Source: Lithodes maja
Taxonomy: Eukaryota; Arthropoda; Malacostraca; Decapoda; Lithodidae
Direction of reading: 5' to 3'
NCBI GenBank assembly: GCA_037953745.1
Contig: JBAKBP010001601.1
Location: 77,001-141,000 of the forward strand
DNA length: 64,000 bases
Shown here: positions 11,295-23,379 of the stretch, piece after piece
Numbering within the stretch: the stretch's first letter is position 1
Layout: the number at the start of each line of letters is the position of its first letter
Made by a program: the position numbers and the translations under genes
Notes under the pieces: model-generated
What the model saw: the letters and a program-made list of their open reading frames with translations, nothing else
The model's database searches: none
What the model was told of the DNA's origin: nothing

Positions 11295-11971
11295 TTTAAT
11301 AGTGGCCCCTCCATCATTGACGATATTGCCTGAATACCAAGTCTGGAGGGGGACATTCGTGACAATATCCTAACCTCAGTGGACAAAATAATCCGTATAA
11401 ATTTTTTAAAGTTTTATTGTATGCAAACAATATATAAAAAATATAAAAGATTGTAAGCAGTGTGTGACATCAAGAAACTCTGCTTACTCATGACCAGATC
11501 TTTTCCTTAAGATCTATGCATGATACTTTTGGGGACACGCATGTGTTCCCTTAAATAGAACTATAACTCTGTAGAATTTAGTTCTAACCTTAACAATAGT
11601 TGTACAGTATAATATATGTTTGTACATTCTGATAATACTACATAGTTGCAACTAGCTAGATTTCTTCTTAAAATTAACATGAAATAATATATATTTTTTT
11701 TGAACTATATGACTACTATAGTTCGATCACAGCTTGTGATTTATCACAGTTCTCCGGCGGACGGGGACTTAGTGAGGTATGGGCTATTCCACCCCCCCCC
11801 CCCTTTTTAAACAAATCTTACACAATAGAACATAACCTACTGGACCCGTTGTCATAAAGCTACACAGGTACGCTTTGGTTTATCGAGAGCGACCGATAGG
11901 TAACGTGTTACGAAAGTATGATTGGATGCCCACAATTGAGTATTAGCAATGTCTTCTATCGAAAAGTTTTG
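11295..11971. other. AT-rich intergenic stretch
   Basis: No ORF or repeat family recognised. It holds a C-tract near 11791-11803 and short AT-rich runs. Confidence 0.5.
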
Positions 11972-12754
11972 TTAGAAACGAAGAGAGACTGCCCATTTCC
12001 TGATGTCGTGAGCCCTGCCCACCACGCCGGGGTTACTCTCTCTAATGACGTCTCCTAACAGAGAAGCTAACTTTCTTCTCGTAACACGATTACCTGCCTG
12101 GTTCACCCATAGAGCACCTGGTTGGTGAGGATACGCAGCCCTCATAAACTTAGTTAAGGCCTGCACTGGGCATAAAATATGATGAGAGTGTTCGCGTTTC
12201 AATGCCGGAACAGAAAATTCAGAAAACACATGATCAGAACGCTAATTTTTTGCTATGAATGTGGGAAACGGCGCGATTTGTACATGATCGTGCAGTCTCC
12301 CAAACCTAAGGCAATTAGGTTCGTTGCTCATCGCCGCCAGCTCAGACAGGGCGTCTGAGCTGGCGGCCATGGCGAGAGCCATCAGGAATACAGCCTTCTT
12401 TAAGAGTGAATCAAAATCCGGCGCGTTATTGTATTTACATGATTGAAGCAATGATAAGGCTTTGTCTAGTGACCAGGTGGGCATGAGCTGACGCGGTGGT
12501 GGGCGCAGCTTGAAACACGCTCTCATAAACCCTTTCTCCTCCGCCTGCGGTATGGAAAGACCAGTGAGATCAAAGAAGGGAGTTCTGATGGCAGATAAGT
12601 GATTTTTTAAAGTAACTACTGAAAAACGTTTTTGCTCAAATAGATAATCTAGGTATTTGAAAAGCAAGGCTTCCGAGGCATCCGTTTGCCCTGACTCTAC
12701 AATCCAGGTAGTAAATGTTTTCCAATGTGACTGATATTGTCTCCTGGTAGACAT
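11972..12754 (-). pseudogene. DIRS-type tyrosine recombinase, decayed
   Basis: Two minus-strand frames (12754-12242 and 12229-11972) encode the core-binding and catalytic halves of a tyrosine recombinase of the DIRS/Ngaro type. The N-terminal part has the YLFEQKRFSVVTLKNHLSAI pattern and a catalytic-region ALSEL segment. The C-terminal part ends with RAHDIRKWAVS, matching the H-x-x-R box. The Arg expected just before the SEL motif reads Ala here, and the frame is broken near 12235. In DIRS elements this enzyme inserts the circular cDNA. Nonfunctional as read. Confidence 0.78.
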
Positions 12755-12761
12755 GGTATAA

Positions 12762-13800
12762 TTATTGGTTCATAAGTTTATTTGTGACACTTTCCCCAAA
12801 TTGAGCTGACCATTTTGCATTGTAAATGTCCAGAAGGCAAAACTGAGCGAGGTCCGAAGGTTGCCAATTGTCTCTAAGTGGAATGCGGAGACCGGGAGCG
12901 ACACCTGGGTCCTGCACCATTCTTGCAACTGATGGTACCACACCTGAGCCGGCCATAACGGCGCGATCATCGAGACTAAGCCCCGGTAACCTCTTAGTTT
13001 GTGAATCACCCGGCACATTAGCACAGAATCTGGTGGAGGAAAAAGATAAATTGAAGTCCACCTGTTCCAGTCCTCCAATAATGCATCTGGTCCCCCCCGT
13101 CGGGGTCACCCCCTGGCTAGTTAGGAAGAGAGGGAGTCTGTGATTCTCCTTGGATGCGAACAGATCCACTTGTGGACGGTAAGGCCTTGCAATCATCCTG
13201 TCGAAGGCGATTTGTTTGATAGCCCATTCTACTAAGGTGCTCCGCCTCCGGGATAGAGCGTCTGCCCAGACGTTCGACACGCTGGGGAGATATGCTGCAT
13301 GTAGGTGAATGCCCAGCGATTCTGCCCGGCCAAATATCTGTTCTGACACTTTTAGCAACTCTCGGGACCTCACCGAGCCTTGTTTCTGAATACAATGGAC
13401 TGCAGTTAGGTTGTCCATACGGAACGCTATTGATTTTCCTTGCAAGGACATGCCGTAATCTTGGAGAAAAAAGAGAGGAACTAAAACGCTCTTGCTTGTT
13501 GATGTGAAATTGATTGTCTTGGGTCCAAGTGCCCTGCCCTTGACGGCCTAGATTTGACTGATACCCCCAACCTAGTGCTCCTGAAGCGTCTGTGTCTACC
13601 CATACCGTAGGTGGGGGAGAAACCCATGTTGTCATAGAGTATAGTATCTCGGGCTTGGCCCAGACCGATAGTAAGCTGTGGATTAATGGAAGAATTGGCC
13701 ATAATTTCTTCTCCGGCGAGAGAGGAAAAACTTTGTTGCCCTCCAAGATTAATCTCTTCACCTTCAACCGGCCCAACTTCACAGTTAACCCGCTGAGCCC
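12762..13800 (-). pseudogene. DIRS RNase H region, decayed
   Basis: Overlapping minus-strand frames carry the end of RT and RNase H of a DIRS element. TVWVDTDASGALGWG lies in the upstream frame and FRMDNLTAVHCIQKQGS plus VWADALSRRR in the next, followed by the PQVDLFASKEN segment typical of DIRS RNase H tails. It directly precedes the recombinase remnant in the normal DIRS order. At least one frameshift separates the pieces near 13450. Confidence 0.78.
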
Positions 13801-13825
13801 CAGCTAGTTGTATTATTTTGTTCAT

Positions 13826-14548
13826 CCCAGTCCCAAGCCATTTTCATTTTTTTTTTCTAACTAAGAATAAATTAAAAATAAGGAATTTTTTTTTTGTTTT
13901 GCTTACCGATGATTTTTAGGGGTCCTAAAGGGGTGGGGGGTCCTAAGATGACAGCTGCAGTTTGGCCTGGTTTATAAATCCCGGGCGGGCAGGCTGGCTG
14001 GGGCGCCCGGTAGCCAGACGTACGATGAGTCAAGTTTTCGGGTGTTAGGTCATTTGCATACCACCCGAGTATCATGTGTGCCTTTATAGTTCATATATAC
14101 CACGTATGTGTCAATAATGTCCTAATAAGTCAAGTTCAAGTGTAATAAGTGCACATATTCAAGTGGTGATATAAGTGTTCACTCGTGGCAACGACTCCCG
14201 CGCTACATACAGACAGACGGACACCAGGTGACAGTTCTCACTCCCGCGCTCTCTCCCTTCTGTCAAACTATACATTAGTCCAGCACTTTCACTTTAGTTG
14301 TCTGACACTGCCACATTGTCACTTTATATATATAGAATAGTTTACCGTATAGTTTACTTATATTATATGATTTGTAGGCACTTTTTAGTTAGAAATATTG
14401 GATTTCACATTGTATTTTTGTTAGTTTGTACAAGTAAAATGTATCTCACTGTTATTATGGACTTATATTTTATCACTTTATACAGTTATTATTCACACTT
14501 AGTATTTACACTTGGTTTAGCGTCTTTTTTCGCAGTCTTTGAATACAC
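13826..14548. other. No gene identified
   Basis: A G-rich stretch near 13915-14000 and then AT-rich sequence. The right part probably includes 3' flanking sequence of the piggyBac remnant, but no TTAA terminus could be fixed. Confidence 0.4.
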
Positions 14549-15275
14549 TTAGAAGTTTTCAAGGGTGTGGTAGTCGATGAAGCAGTTGGGGTGACACAGT
14601 GCTACATTACACTGCCTGCAGAAACTATTGGTGTCTTGTCGTTTAGGGATCCTTCGTGTCGTGTTGAGACACACATGACACCGCCTGCGGGGTCTCGCCT
14701 GGCCATCAGTGGCTGGCACATACGTGGGGAAATGGCGTCCAGTGAGCCTGGCAATCCCTTCTGCTGCTGGCTGACGATGTGCTGGTGGTTGCGGGTCGCG
14801 GGGTTCAGTCATGTACTTATGCAACATCTCTCTGCACAACTCGATGCAGAAGTCCTCCATCGTCTCTCGCTTGCCAGTAATTGCATGGTGGAGAATGTGG
14901 CAGTTGTACAGGGTGATGTCTAGGAGATGGCAGAACAATTTTTTGTACCACCGCATAGTCTTCCTCGCACACTCACACGAAGTGATGACAGCATCGGACT
15001 TGTCAACCAGCCGCATGTTGATATTGTAGTCACAGATTGCCTCAGGCTTCCGGATCATATCCCCTGTTGCTCGGTCACGTCGTCGGCTGTTTTGGAAGAT
15101 TGGTCGGTGGACTGTTGTGAGGACGTTGACGTCCCGGTTATCCATCCAGGACAACAGGAGGACATTATTGGCCTGCAGGTAGATGATGGAGCCCTTTTCC
15201 CGCCTGGGTGGTAGATTGGGCATGAAGATTCTGTTCCTCCTGATGGTGCCACACACGCTCTCAGAAATGGCCATA
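14549..15275 (-). pseudogene. piggyBac transposase, C-terminal fragment
   Basis: The minus strand encodes the conserved piggyBac C-terminal half: CGTIRRNR, then LLSWMDNRDVNVLTTVH with the last catalytic Asp of the DDD set, then KPEAICDYNINMRLVDKSD and RKTMRWYKKLFCHLLDI. It ends with a cysteine-rich RING-like finger (CHVC...CRQC...C...CF-x-x-YHT). The N-terminal half with the first two Asp residues is absent, and the frame runs at about 15275 into LINE-A sequence. No N-terminal part was found beyond the LINE at 38.1 kb. Confidence 0.82.
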
Positions 15276-15279
15276 AGAT

Positions 15280-16395
15280 ACAACATTACGGATGACGACC
15301 ACATACCTATAGCATTAACAATCCAAATTAATAAGGCACCGGAAATAACAGAAACTAGCAATAGCATCAAGGCAAAAGTTCCATGGAATGTAATCTCAAA
15401 TGAAGAGTGCCAAATGTACTGTGATAAAACCAAAGACTTATTAAATAGGGTGCAATATGATGGTAATGGTGTAGCACAATGCAAGGATCCAAAATGTGGA
15501 TGCACAACACAGAAAGGACATTATTAAATTTTACAATAGTATAATAGATTCTTTATCAAAAGCGGGGGAAAGTATTTTTAATAGCCATAACTATAAGTCC
15601 TCATTCAATAAGCCAGGTTGGCAAGACTATGTGGCTGACCTGTATCAGTCCTCCATAGATGCTAGGTCTCATTGGCTTGAGGTAGGTCAGCCCAGACAGG
15701 GGCCTATATTTGAACTTCACAAAAGAGCAAAGGCTAGGACCAAATATGCCATTAGATTTATTAAGCAAATGAAAACCAATTAAGGAAGGAAGCCCTTGCA
15801 AAGAGTCTGGCAGAAAAGGATACTAACTGTTTTTGGAAGGACATAAGATCCATGCAAAATTGTAACACACCATTACCTGTCAGTGTGGAGGGGGTTACGG
15901 GTGAAGAGAACATTGCTGATTTATGGAAAACTCATTTTAAGGAACTACTTAACAGTGTAAACCAAAGGTCTACTAATGGTGCAATTCAATATGTGAAAGA
16001 TAGTAATTATGAAGACATTAAAGTGACTGAAAGTGATCTTGAGAATGCCATAAGAAAACTTAAACCTAAACAAAGCTTGTGGGCTGGATGGTATATATGC
16101 AGAACATCTTAAATATGCAGATAAGTTGTTAATAGATAAACTTAGTTCTTGCATCACCAGTCTATTTACGCATGGTGTCCTGCCGGAGTCTATGATATCC
16201 GTAATACTTGTTCCTGTCATTAAAGATAAATCAGGTAAAATTACAGCTAAAGACAACTACCGCCCAATAGCACTTGCTAGTGTGGTGAGTAAGGTAGTTG
16301 AAATTATATTGCTAGAAAGAATGTCTGCATATATTGTCACCAGCAGCAATCAGTTTGGCTTTAAGAAAAATCACGGCACAGACCAATGCATATAT
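15280..16395 (+). pseudogene. LINE-A segment 1: endonuclease end and RT start
   Basis: A 5'-truncated non-LTR retrotransposon. The first frame keeps the last endonuclease motif (DDDHIPIALTI). Later frames give RT domain text including DNYRPIALASVVSKVVE and SNQFGFKKNHGTDQCIY. Several frameshifts (about 15520, 15790, 16100) show decay. Coding stops abruptly at the codon for Tyr at 16393-16395 and resumes in frame at 28168, so the 11.8 kb between is an insertion. Confidence 0.82.
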
Positions 16396-16695
16396 TTAGT
16401 AGTAGCCTCTACGTTCCAACGTAGAGCTATATACTTATCGTATAATTTTGCTCCGCTCTAGAGCGGGCAATTATCGAAATCACTAGCGCGATAAAACGAT
16501 AACATCTAGAGTAGCACCTTACTCTCTCTACTAGGTACGTTGTACATACTTTGGAGGCCACTATTTGAAAAGGAAAATAAGAAAATATTGATGAGAAAGA
16601 AGAGAAAATTACAGGATTTTAGGCCATCCTATCTGGCTCCTTCAGCCGTCTTGACGGATCCACCCCATTACCCGACAGGGTTCATTGGGCATTCC
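16396..16695 (+). repeat. Left inverted terminal repeat of DIRS1-type element
   Basis: Starts TTAGTAGTAGCCTCTACG. From 16415 it is the reverse complement of 28097-27817 with about two differences by eye. The outer 33 bases are instead matched in the internal complementary region. It contains the dyad GCTCCGCTCTAGAGCGGGC. Confidence 0.88.
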
Positions 16696-17929
16696 TTTTC
16701 GCGCTACTCAAGCCTCCATTCACGCTGTTTTCTATGCGCCCGATTTTTGTGCTTCTACTCCTGTCGCCTACCCTATTTTTGTGCTTCTACTCCTGTCGCC
16801 TACCCTTTGGGTGAGTTGTGGGCCTTATTTATGGTACCTAAGGTTATTAGACAGATGATCTGTGATGTAGGCACGCTTCAAATGGGCTCTTAAGTGTGTT
16901 ACTTTGAGTATGGCGTCGAAACTGGTTGGTCACGCTTCTGCGCATGCGTCGCCCTTCGGCGAGTGTTATTATTTAGGCCTTTGCCTGTTTTTATCATCAT
17001 TTTCACTTGCGGTGGCTTAGTTTTGTTGGTAAACCTGACTTTTTGGACCGACAGCGATTTCAGTAAGTTTTATTTTGTTTTTTGTATTTTTTCCTTCAGA
17101 TATAGTGTTGTTTTATACTGAAGAGGAGCGGAAATGAGTATTTACCCATTATCCAACAATCTAAAAACACCCCTATTAGACTTTTTTTTCTTTTTTCCAG
17201 GCTATTAGCCAAACCTAACAACCTTACCTAACCTAACCTAGTATATGGGTGGGGGCTGCCGCCCCCACACCCCCGCTGGTTAGGTTACTTTTTTTTTTTT
17301 TTTTTTGTGCCATTAGCCTAACTTAACAACCTAACCTAACCTAGTATATGGGTGGGGGCTGCCGCCCCCACACCCCCGCTGGTTGGGTACTGGCTGAAAA
17401 ACTTATTGTTTTACAGTAGCCTAGGCCTATACATGTATTTTAGCAGGTTTTTTTCCTTTTTCTCCCTTGTAATACATTTTCGCTCTTAATGCCATATATA
17501 GCAATGATGTATATGCTCTACCGGACCTATTAGGCCTAAACAGATCAATGGGCTAACTGTCGGTCCAAAACATCAGTATAACCGTTTTGTTTACCTGGTA
17601 GGTACTATTACGCTTTGTGCTTATTTTCTGCTTTCATTGCGTGGTTTTTGCGCAAAGCTGGGCTAACTTGTGCACTTTCATTTGTGATGAAGGGGGCATA
17701 GCCCCCCTTGCCTTGACAGGTTATTTTGGCCTTATGTTTTGCTTACCTTCCCATGAATGTTTCGCATTGGAGTGTGCCCTGTGTTTTTTGTTTTTATCTG
17801 CCACTCAACCAAGGCTAGGCCCCCTGTTAATAGCCTAACTTTTAGTTGGATGGGGGCGCCAGGGCTAGGCCTCATGTTCCTAGCCTAACTTTTTGGAAGG
17901 GGGAGAAGGGACTTTTGGTGGACCGTCAA
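16696..17929. other. Unassigned interior with a duplicated GC-hairpin unit
   Basis: No protein recognised. About 80 bases at 17202-17286 recur at 17309-17388. Both carry CCTAACCTAACCTAGTATAT and then GGGGGCTGCCGCCCCC, a strong short hairpin. A related copy in inverted orientation lies near 43739-43815. Confidence 0.6.
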
Positions 17930-20690
17930 TGTTGCCTCGTCGCTCTTGCTTGCCGATCTCTGGTTTTACTAAACCACCTTAGGCTCGCAGGGGTATGACG
18001 CTTTGGTTTTACTAAACCTTCTGTGGGGCACCCTTTTTTCGTCTGACGCTCGCTCCCGCGCTGTCTCTCCCTTATTTTGTTGACACTCCCCTAGGCCTTG
18101 AGTTTATGAGACACAGTCTTCCCCTTAATTGAACTCCCTCATACATTGAGGTCCCCGCGGCACGGTCTTCACCTCCTTTGAGCTCTACGATGCCTTGAAC
18201 TGTCGTCCCTTCCACCCTTTTTGGTGACGCGGGTCTCTGGGAAGGGCTCCGCGCCCGCTCCGCCCTGCAGCGTGGACAAATCCCGCTCCAGGTTGGTCCT
18301 TTGCTTCCGACATGTTCTCTTTTTTGGCTGCTTGGACCCGCTCCGCCCTAGGATGGTACTATCTGTCTCTAGGTCGGTCCTCTGCATCGCACTGTTTTAT
18401 TTTTGTTCATGCAAGCTCCCCTGCCAGCTGTCCTGCTGTGCACTTGGGTTAAGCCTTTTGGTTGGTATTTACCTCCATCTCCCTTTCCGCTCGAGGGCGG
18501 ACAAATCTGCTCTGGAGCGGACATCTCCGCTCTGCAGCGATTTCTATTCCGCTCTGGACAGGGCCCCCTTGGGCTCCTTCTTCACTTTGACTTCTACGCT
18601 GGGTCTCTCCTCCACCTGTTCCGCTCTGGAGCGGACGCCAGTCCCGCTCCTGGTCGGTCCTAGGCCTTCCCTCCTGCTGCCCTAGCCCTCCTGTTTTCAC
18701 CTGTTTCTACTCTACGCTTGTTCCGCTCTGGAGCAGACGTCAGTCCCGCTCCTGGTCGGTCCTAGGCCTTGCCTCCTGCTGCCCTAGCCCTCCTGTTTTC
18801 ACCTGGTTCTCCTCTCCGATTGTTCCGCTCTGGAGCGGGCGCCAGTCCTGCTCCAGGTCGGTCCTAGGCCTTGCCTTCTGATGCCCTGGCTCTCTTGTTC
18901 GCTGTGCGCTTGCCTTTCTCCTTTGCCTAGACTGCCATTGTCATGCATGCATGCCCCGCTCTGGAGCGGGAGGGTGTAGTCCGCTCTGGAGCGGGTCTGT
19001 CTGCTCCGCTCTGGAGCGGACTTGCCCTCTCGGCCCTGGCACTATTTTTTGGCCAATATTGCCTTGTTTGTACTTGGGGTTTGTCGGTTACTGTGTCTCA
19101 TAACCTTCTCCTTTACATCAGGCTGTGTTCCCGCTCTGCACTGCTGGGTCCCTTGGCCTGCCATCTCCTCTTCGATCCCTTCCCCCTCAGGTACCCTTTT
19201 CGGTTCTTATATGGCTGTCATGCTTTATTTCAGGGTGTTTGAACCTGTACCTTGGTCTTTTCTGACCTGGGTTTTTGGGGTTCTTCGGACTGTTGCTGCT
19301 TATGATGTATGCTTGGCCCTCCCACATGGGGGGCTCCGTCTCCGTCCTTCTCCACATGGGGGGGCGGGGGGGGGGGGTGTTATTACTTTTATGTACCTAT
19401 CATAATGCCTGGTATCTTTTGTGTGTTTTTTGCGCATACTGTCATACCTTCCTTCAATTTATGCATCCTCTTTCTCTGAGCTTCGTCTGGGACATCTTTC
19501 ATTTCTCCCTTCGCTTACTGTGCGGATGTCGCTCCCTGCCTGCGCGCGCCATGGATGTGCCCGTCCGGCTATGGGAGCTGGGCATACTGGGTGCCCCGCC
19601 CATGCTGCGTGCTACTGTCGTGATAGCTTAACCCCCAGACGGGGTGGCCCGTGTCTCGTCAACTTTATGACGTTTGAGTCTCGCCCTACTTCACCGGATG
19701 CTGAGACGGCACGGGTCGACCTCCCCGCTGCATGGTCGGGCGTGGCTCGGTCTGTTAAGGCCCATTTACACCGGGTCCCCCGCTTCATGGACGAAGGGGT
19801 TCGCGCCTTGCTGACCCTTCCTCTGGTGTCTCCGCGCCCTGTGGTCACTGCTTCGCAGGTCCCTCAGTCTGGTGTGTCTCCGTTATCACCGGACACAGCG
19901 GGGTCGATGCGGCAACACTCAGCTTCTCCACGTCGCCGGGAGTCTTCGACGTCCCGCCGCCCTGCAGCTACCGACCACACGTCTCTGGGCTCGCCGACTT
20001 TTCGCCCTACGTTGGCGATGCTTCCCCCGGTCCGTGTTCCTGCTGATGTTTCGGCCTTCTCACCTGGTCGTCGTCCCACCCATGGGCTGCTCTGGGTGAT
20101 TGGGGCGTCTCAGGCCGCCGGACGTCTACCATCGGCTGCTACCACCGTTACCGCCTACTCCCCCTCCAATGGAGGCGGGGGCTCTGTTTGCTTAGGCCTC
20201 TCCTCTTCTTGTCCGCGATGGTCTCCCGGATTCTCCTGGCTTTGTCGGGTCTGACATTCCGTGTGGCCTGCCTTCTGCTCGGAAGAGTGGGCCCGTACCT
20301 CTGGCAGTGCACGGCGCCAGTGTGGCGGTTTTAGGGTCTGGTCAGGTGGGGGCTGCCTGTGACCTCGTGGGACTGAGTGGCGGGAGTGATGAAGTGTCCG
20401 ATGTCGTAGTGGTTGAGGACTCGCCCCGGGAGTCTTTCTCCTATACTCGGTCGCCCAGCCGTCGGAACCGTCGCCGGCCCGTCTCTTCATCTTCCTCTTC
20501 ACCGACCGCAGACCCTGGATGGGTCCTTCCTCTTCGGGCCGTCCAGGAGGCCCAGGTTAGGGCTGAGGAGGCTAACGCTGCACGGTTTGCCTCCCTGCAC
20601 GGGATGCTTGCACTGATGGCGGGGGGCTGTGAGCGTCCTCCTCCCATTCCTCCTGTGCTTCAACCTTGCGTTTTGGTTGTTCGACACTAT
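17930..20690 (+). repeat. Decayed repeat copy 1 (partner of 20691-25060)
   Basis: Segments near 17935-18200 and 18280-18330 resemble 20690-20820 and 21215-21270, and 19230-19850 resembles 22570-23330. This indicates two tandem, diverged copies of one element. The copy begins around TTTTACTAAACC text and a minisatellite of about 54-bp units (18060-18200). Confidence 0.5.
18480..19020. repeat. Cluster of CCGCTCTGGAGCGG dyads
   Basis: About ten exact or one-off copies of a 14-bp palindrome, CCGCTCTGGAGCGG, occur within about 540 bases, interspersed with CCCGCTCCTGGTCGGTCCTA text. The same dyad type occurs in both terminal repeats of the surrounding element. Function unknown. Confidence 0.8.
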
Positions 20691-20735
20691 TGCCTCCTAG
20701 GCTTGCTCTTGCTTGCCTGTCTCCGGATTTACTAA
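19421..20735 (+). pseudogene. GC-rich Gag-like remnant, unassigned
   Basis: Two overlapping open stretches (19421-20254 and 20307-20735) encode Pro/Ser/Arg-rich sequence ending in an alanine-rich, possibly helical segment. By position, upstream of RNase H and recombinase remnants, a DIRS/Ngaro Gag is plausible, but no diagnostic motif is present. Confidence 0.3.
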
Positions 20736-20759
20736 ACCTTCTTGCAGGGCCCCAGTTTT

Positions 20760-21150
20760 CGTCTGCTTCCAGCTCCTGCGACACAGTCTTACCCTCCATT
20801 GAACTCACCAATACCTTCCTGAGCCGCGGTCTTCACCTATATCGACCTCCCCAATACCTTGAGGTTCCTGTGGCGCGGTCTTAACCTACATTGAGGTTCC
20901 TGCGACACGGTCTTAACCTAGATTGAGCTCCCCTATACCTTGGGGTTCCTGCGACACGGTCTTAACCTACTTTGCGCTCCCCAATGCCTTGAGTTCCTGA
21001 GACACCGTCTTCACCTACTTTGACCTCGCTCATACCTTGCGGTTCCTCAGGCGCAGTCTTCCCTACATTGGGCTCCCCAATACCTTGAGGTTCCTGAGAC
21101 TCTGTCTTAACCTCCATTGTGCTCACCAATCCCTTGGGATGTCTTTTTCC
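20760..21150. repeat. Minisatellite, ~54-bp unit, about seven copies
   Basis: Imperfect units run GGTTCCTGCGACACGGTCTT then AACCTACATTGAGCTCCCCA and ATACCTTGA. Part of the same array occurs at 18060-18200, supporting duplication of the larger segment. Confidence 0.75.
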
Positions 21151-21689
21151 TTCCATCCCCGGTGCCGCAGGTCTCTCGGACGGGCTGTACTCGGCTCGCT
21201 CCGCCCTGGTGCGTGGATGACTCCCGCTCCTGGTCGGTCCTGTGACTCGACACATTCTCTTATGAGACCGCTCCCTTTATTACTGCAATCTGCCTGACGT
21301 CCTTCAACGGTGTCTTTGGCTTTGCTGCGCGGGACCCTTTCGGCCTCTCCACTTCAGTTGGGCATGTTTTTCTTACGGGCCTCTGGCGTTTGGGCTAGGG
21401 CCTCACGGGGCCCGTTCCGCCCTAGGGTGGGCTCTATCCTCCTCTCGGTCGGGCCTATGCTTTGCCTCTGTTCTTTACCCGCGGACGCTCCCACGTCAGC
21501 TGTGATGCTAGACCATTCAGTTGGGACGCTTGGATGTACATCTCTGATGTTTTTACCCAGGGAGGCTCCCACGTCGGCTATCATGCTAGACGATTCTTTT
21601 GGGACTCTTGGATGTTCCTGGCCTTTCACCTTTACTGGTCCCTACGGGCCTCTGACGTTTGGCTACCCTACGCCCACTCCTCCCTGGTG

Positions 21690-22345
21690 CGGCGCCTCCA
21701 CTCTGGAGCGGATGATCCGATCTGGAGCGGTGACTGTCTTTTTATTTCCGTGGATGCTTCCACGTCGGCTGTCCTGCTAGTCTATTCTGACAGAACTCTT
21801 GGGTGTTTTCCCTTTCACCCTTCCTGATGCCTCAAGCCTCTCCCATCCGACTGCACTACATCTGCCCCGCCCTCGAGCGGAAATTCTGCTCTTGGCCAGT
21901 TCTCTTCCGTACTTCTCCTGACACCATCCCGGTTCCTCACCTGTCCTATGCCGCTCTCCGCTCTGGAGCGGAGCTTACTTTCTGTTCCAGGGCGGGATTT
22001 CCGCCCCAGCGCGGAGCGGGCCGTTCGGGGCCCCCTCCTCTCTGGGTCGGTTCTCGGTGGACTTTGCCTTGCCTCTGGATGGGCCCTCCATTGTCGTCAT
22101 TCATCTTCCTACTGTTGCAGTCATTCATCTTACTACTGGCTCCGTCTCGCTCCCTTGCCTCCCTAGGCTAGGTCATTCATCTTCCTACTGGCACCATCTC
22201 GCTCCATTGCCTCCCTCGGCCTCCTGGGCCGCTTCTGCAGCGTGTAACGCTCTCCGCTCTGGTGCGCAGCTTCCATTTCCGCTCCAGGGCGGCAAGGGCG
22301 CTTCCTCCTACATTCCGCTCCTGCGCGGTTTCCGCCCCAGAGCGG
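21690..22345. repeat. Second cluster of CCGCTC/GAGCGG dyads
   Basis: Copies include CTCTGGAGCGG near 21700 and 21720, CCGCTCTGGAGCGG near 21957, and CCGCTCCAGGGCGG near 22280. The units are more degenerate than in the first cluster. Confidence 0.65.
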
Positions 22346-22569
22346 AGGGGACCATTCTGGACCACTCCGTTCTGGGTCGGTGCTAGGGTGCTTTGCTTTA
22401 CCTCTGGATAGGGACTCAGTTGCAGTGGTTCACAGACTTCTCTTTTTTATCAGACTGTGCTCCCACTCTACTCTGATGGTAGGGTGGAGAAGAGGCGTCT
22501 TCTCCTCTTCAGTGCCTTTACCCTTTGGGTATTCTTATTATCCTCTTCAATTATAAGGCTTTCATGCCT

Positions 22570-23330
22570 TCCTTCTGGGGATTTGCACCTGCCCCTTGGT
22601 CTTTTCTGACCGGGGTTTTTCGGGGTTCTTGCTCTTGCTGGTTCGTCTGGTCTCTCCCTGACCCTCCGCATGGGGGGTCACTCTTCACCCCTCGCCTCGC
22701 ACAGGGGGGGGGGGGGGGGGTGTTACTCACTTTCATGAAAGGTGCTCCATTTTCGAGGTGTAGTGAGCACTTTTGTGCGTCCTTCGGCCCTTGTGCCTGT
22801 TCCTTTTCAGGAGTTTTTCTTCCAGTTTTTGTGCACCCATGCATTTTCCTCCTGTCTCGCCCTCCGTTCGAAGGGTCCCCCTTTTTCGTCCTTTCCTTCC
22901 TACACAAGGGAAGGGGGTATTCTCCTGTCACAGATTTACCGGTTTTTCACATTATTGTGCTTACACACACTTCCTGGGCTTCCTACATGGGACGGCAGTA
23001 TCTTTTTCCTTTCCGTTTGCAAGGAGGATATCACTTCCTTCCTGCGCACACCATGGGTGTGTCCGTCCTGCCATGCCCGTTGGGCGTAGAGAGTGTCCTC
23101 CCCTTATCTCATGCTACAGCCGCGATGGTTTTCACCCTCGGAGATATAGATCGTGGCTCGTGGATATTGTCCTTTGTGTCTCGTCCTCCTTCCCCGGACA
23201 CGGATGAGATGTAGTCGGGAATTACTCTCTATGTCAAGGGCCACTTCCATTGGATTCCACACTTCGTAAGACGGAGGGGTACGTGCCATGCGTCCTCTTA
23301 CCTCTGCTGTCTCCGTGGCGCCAGGCCGCC
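22570..23330 (+). repeat. Diverged duplicate of 19230-19850
   Basis: Both copies carry CCTTGGTCTTTTCTGACC, then CCATG/CGCATGGGGGG followed by a poly-G run, then a GCGCRCRCCATGG segment and the same order of downstream words. The copies diverge after about 19850 and 23330. Confidence 0.65.
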
Positions 23331-23379
23331 TTTCCTCCTGTGCCTCGTTCGGGCGTCCTCGCGGTTTTCGAGGACGCCG

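Noticed and set aside
17215..17240. Telomeric TTAGG-type repeat (CCTAACCTAACC)
   Set aside because: Only two or three degenerate units inside a larger interspersed repeat.
18221..23214. Many overlapping ORFs on both strands in the GC-rich region
   Set aside because: Long frames are expected at this GC content. Apart from weak RNase H and recombinase similarity, none shows a domain.
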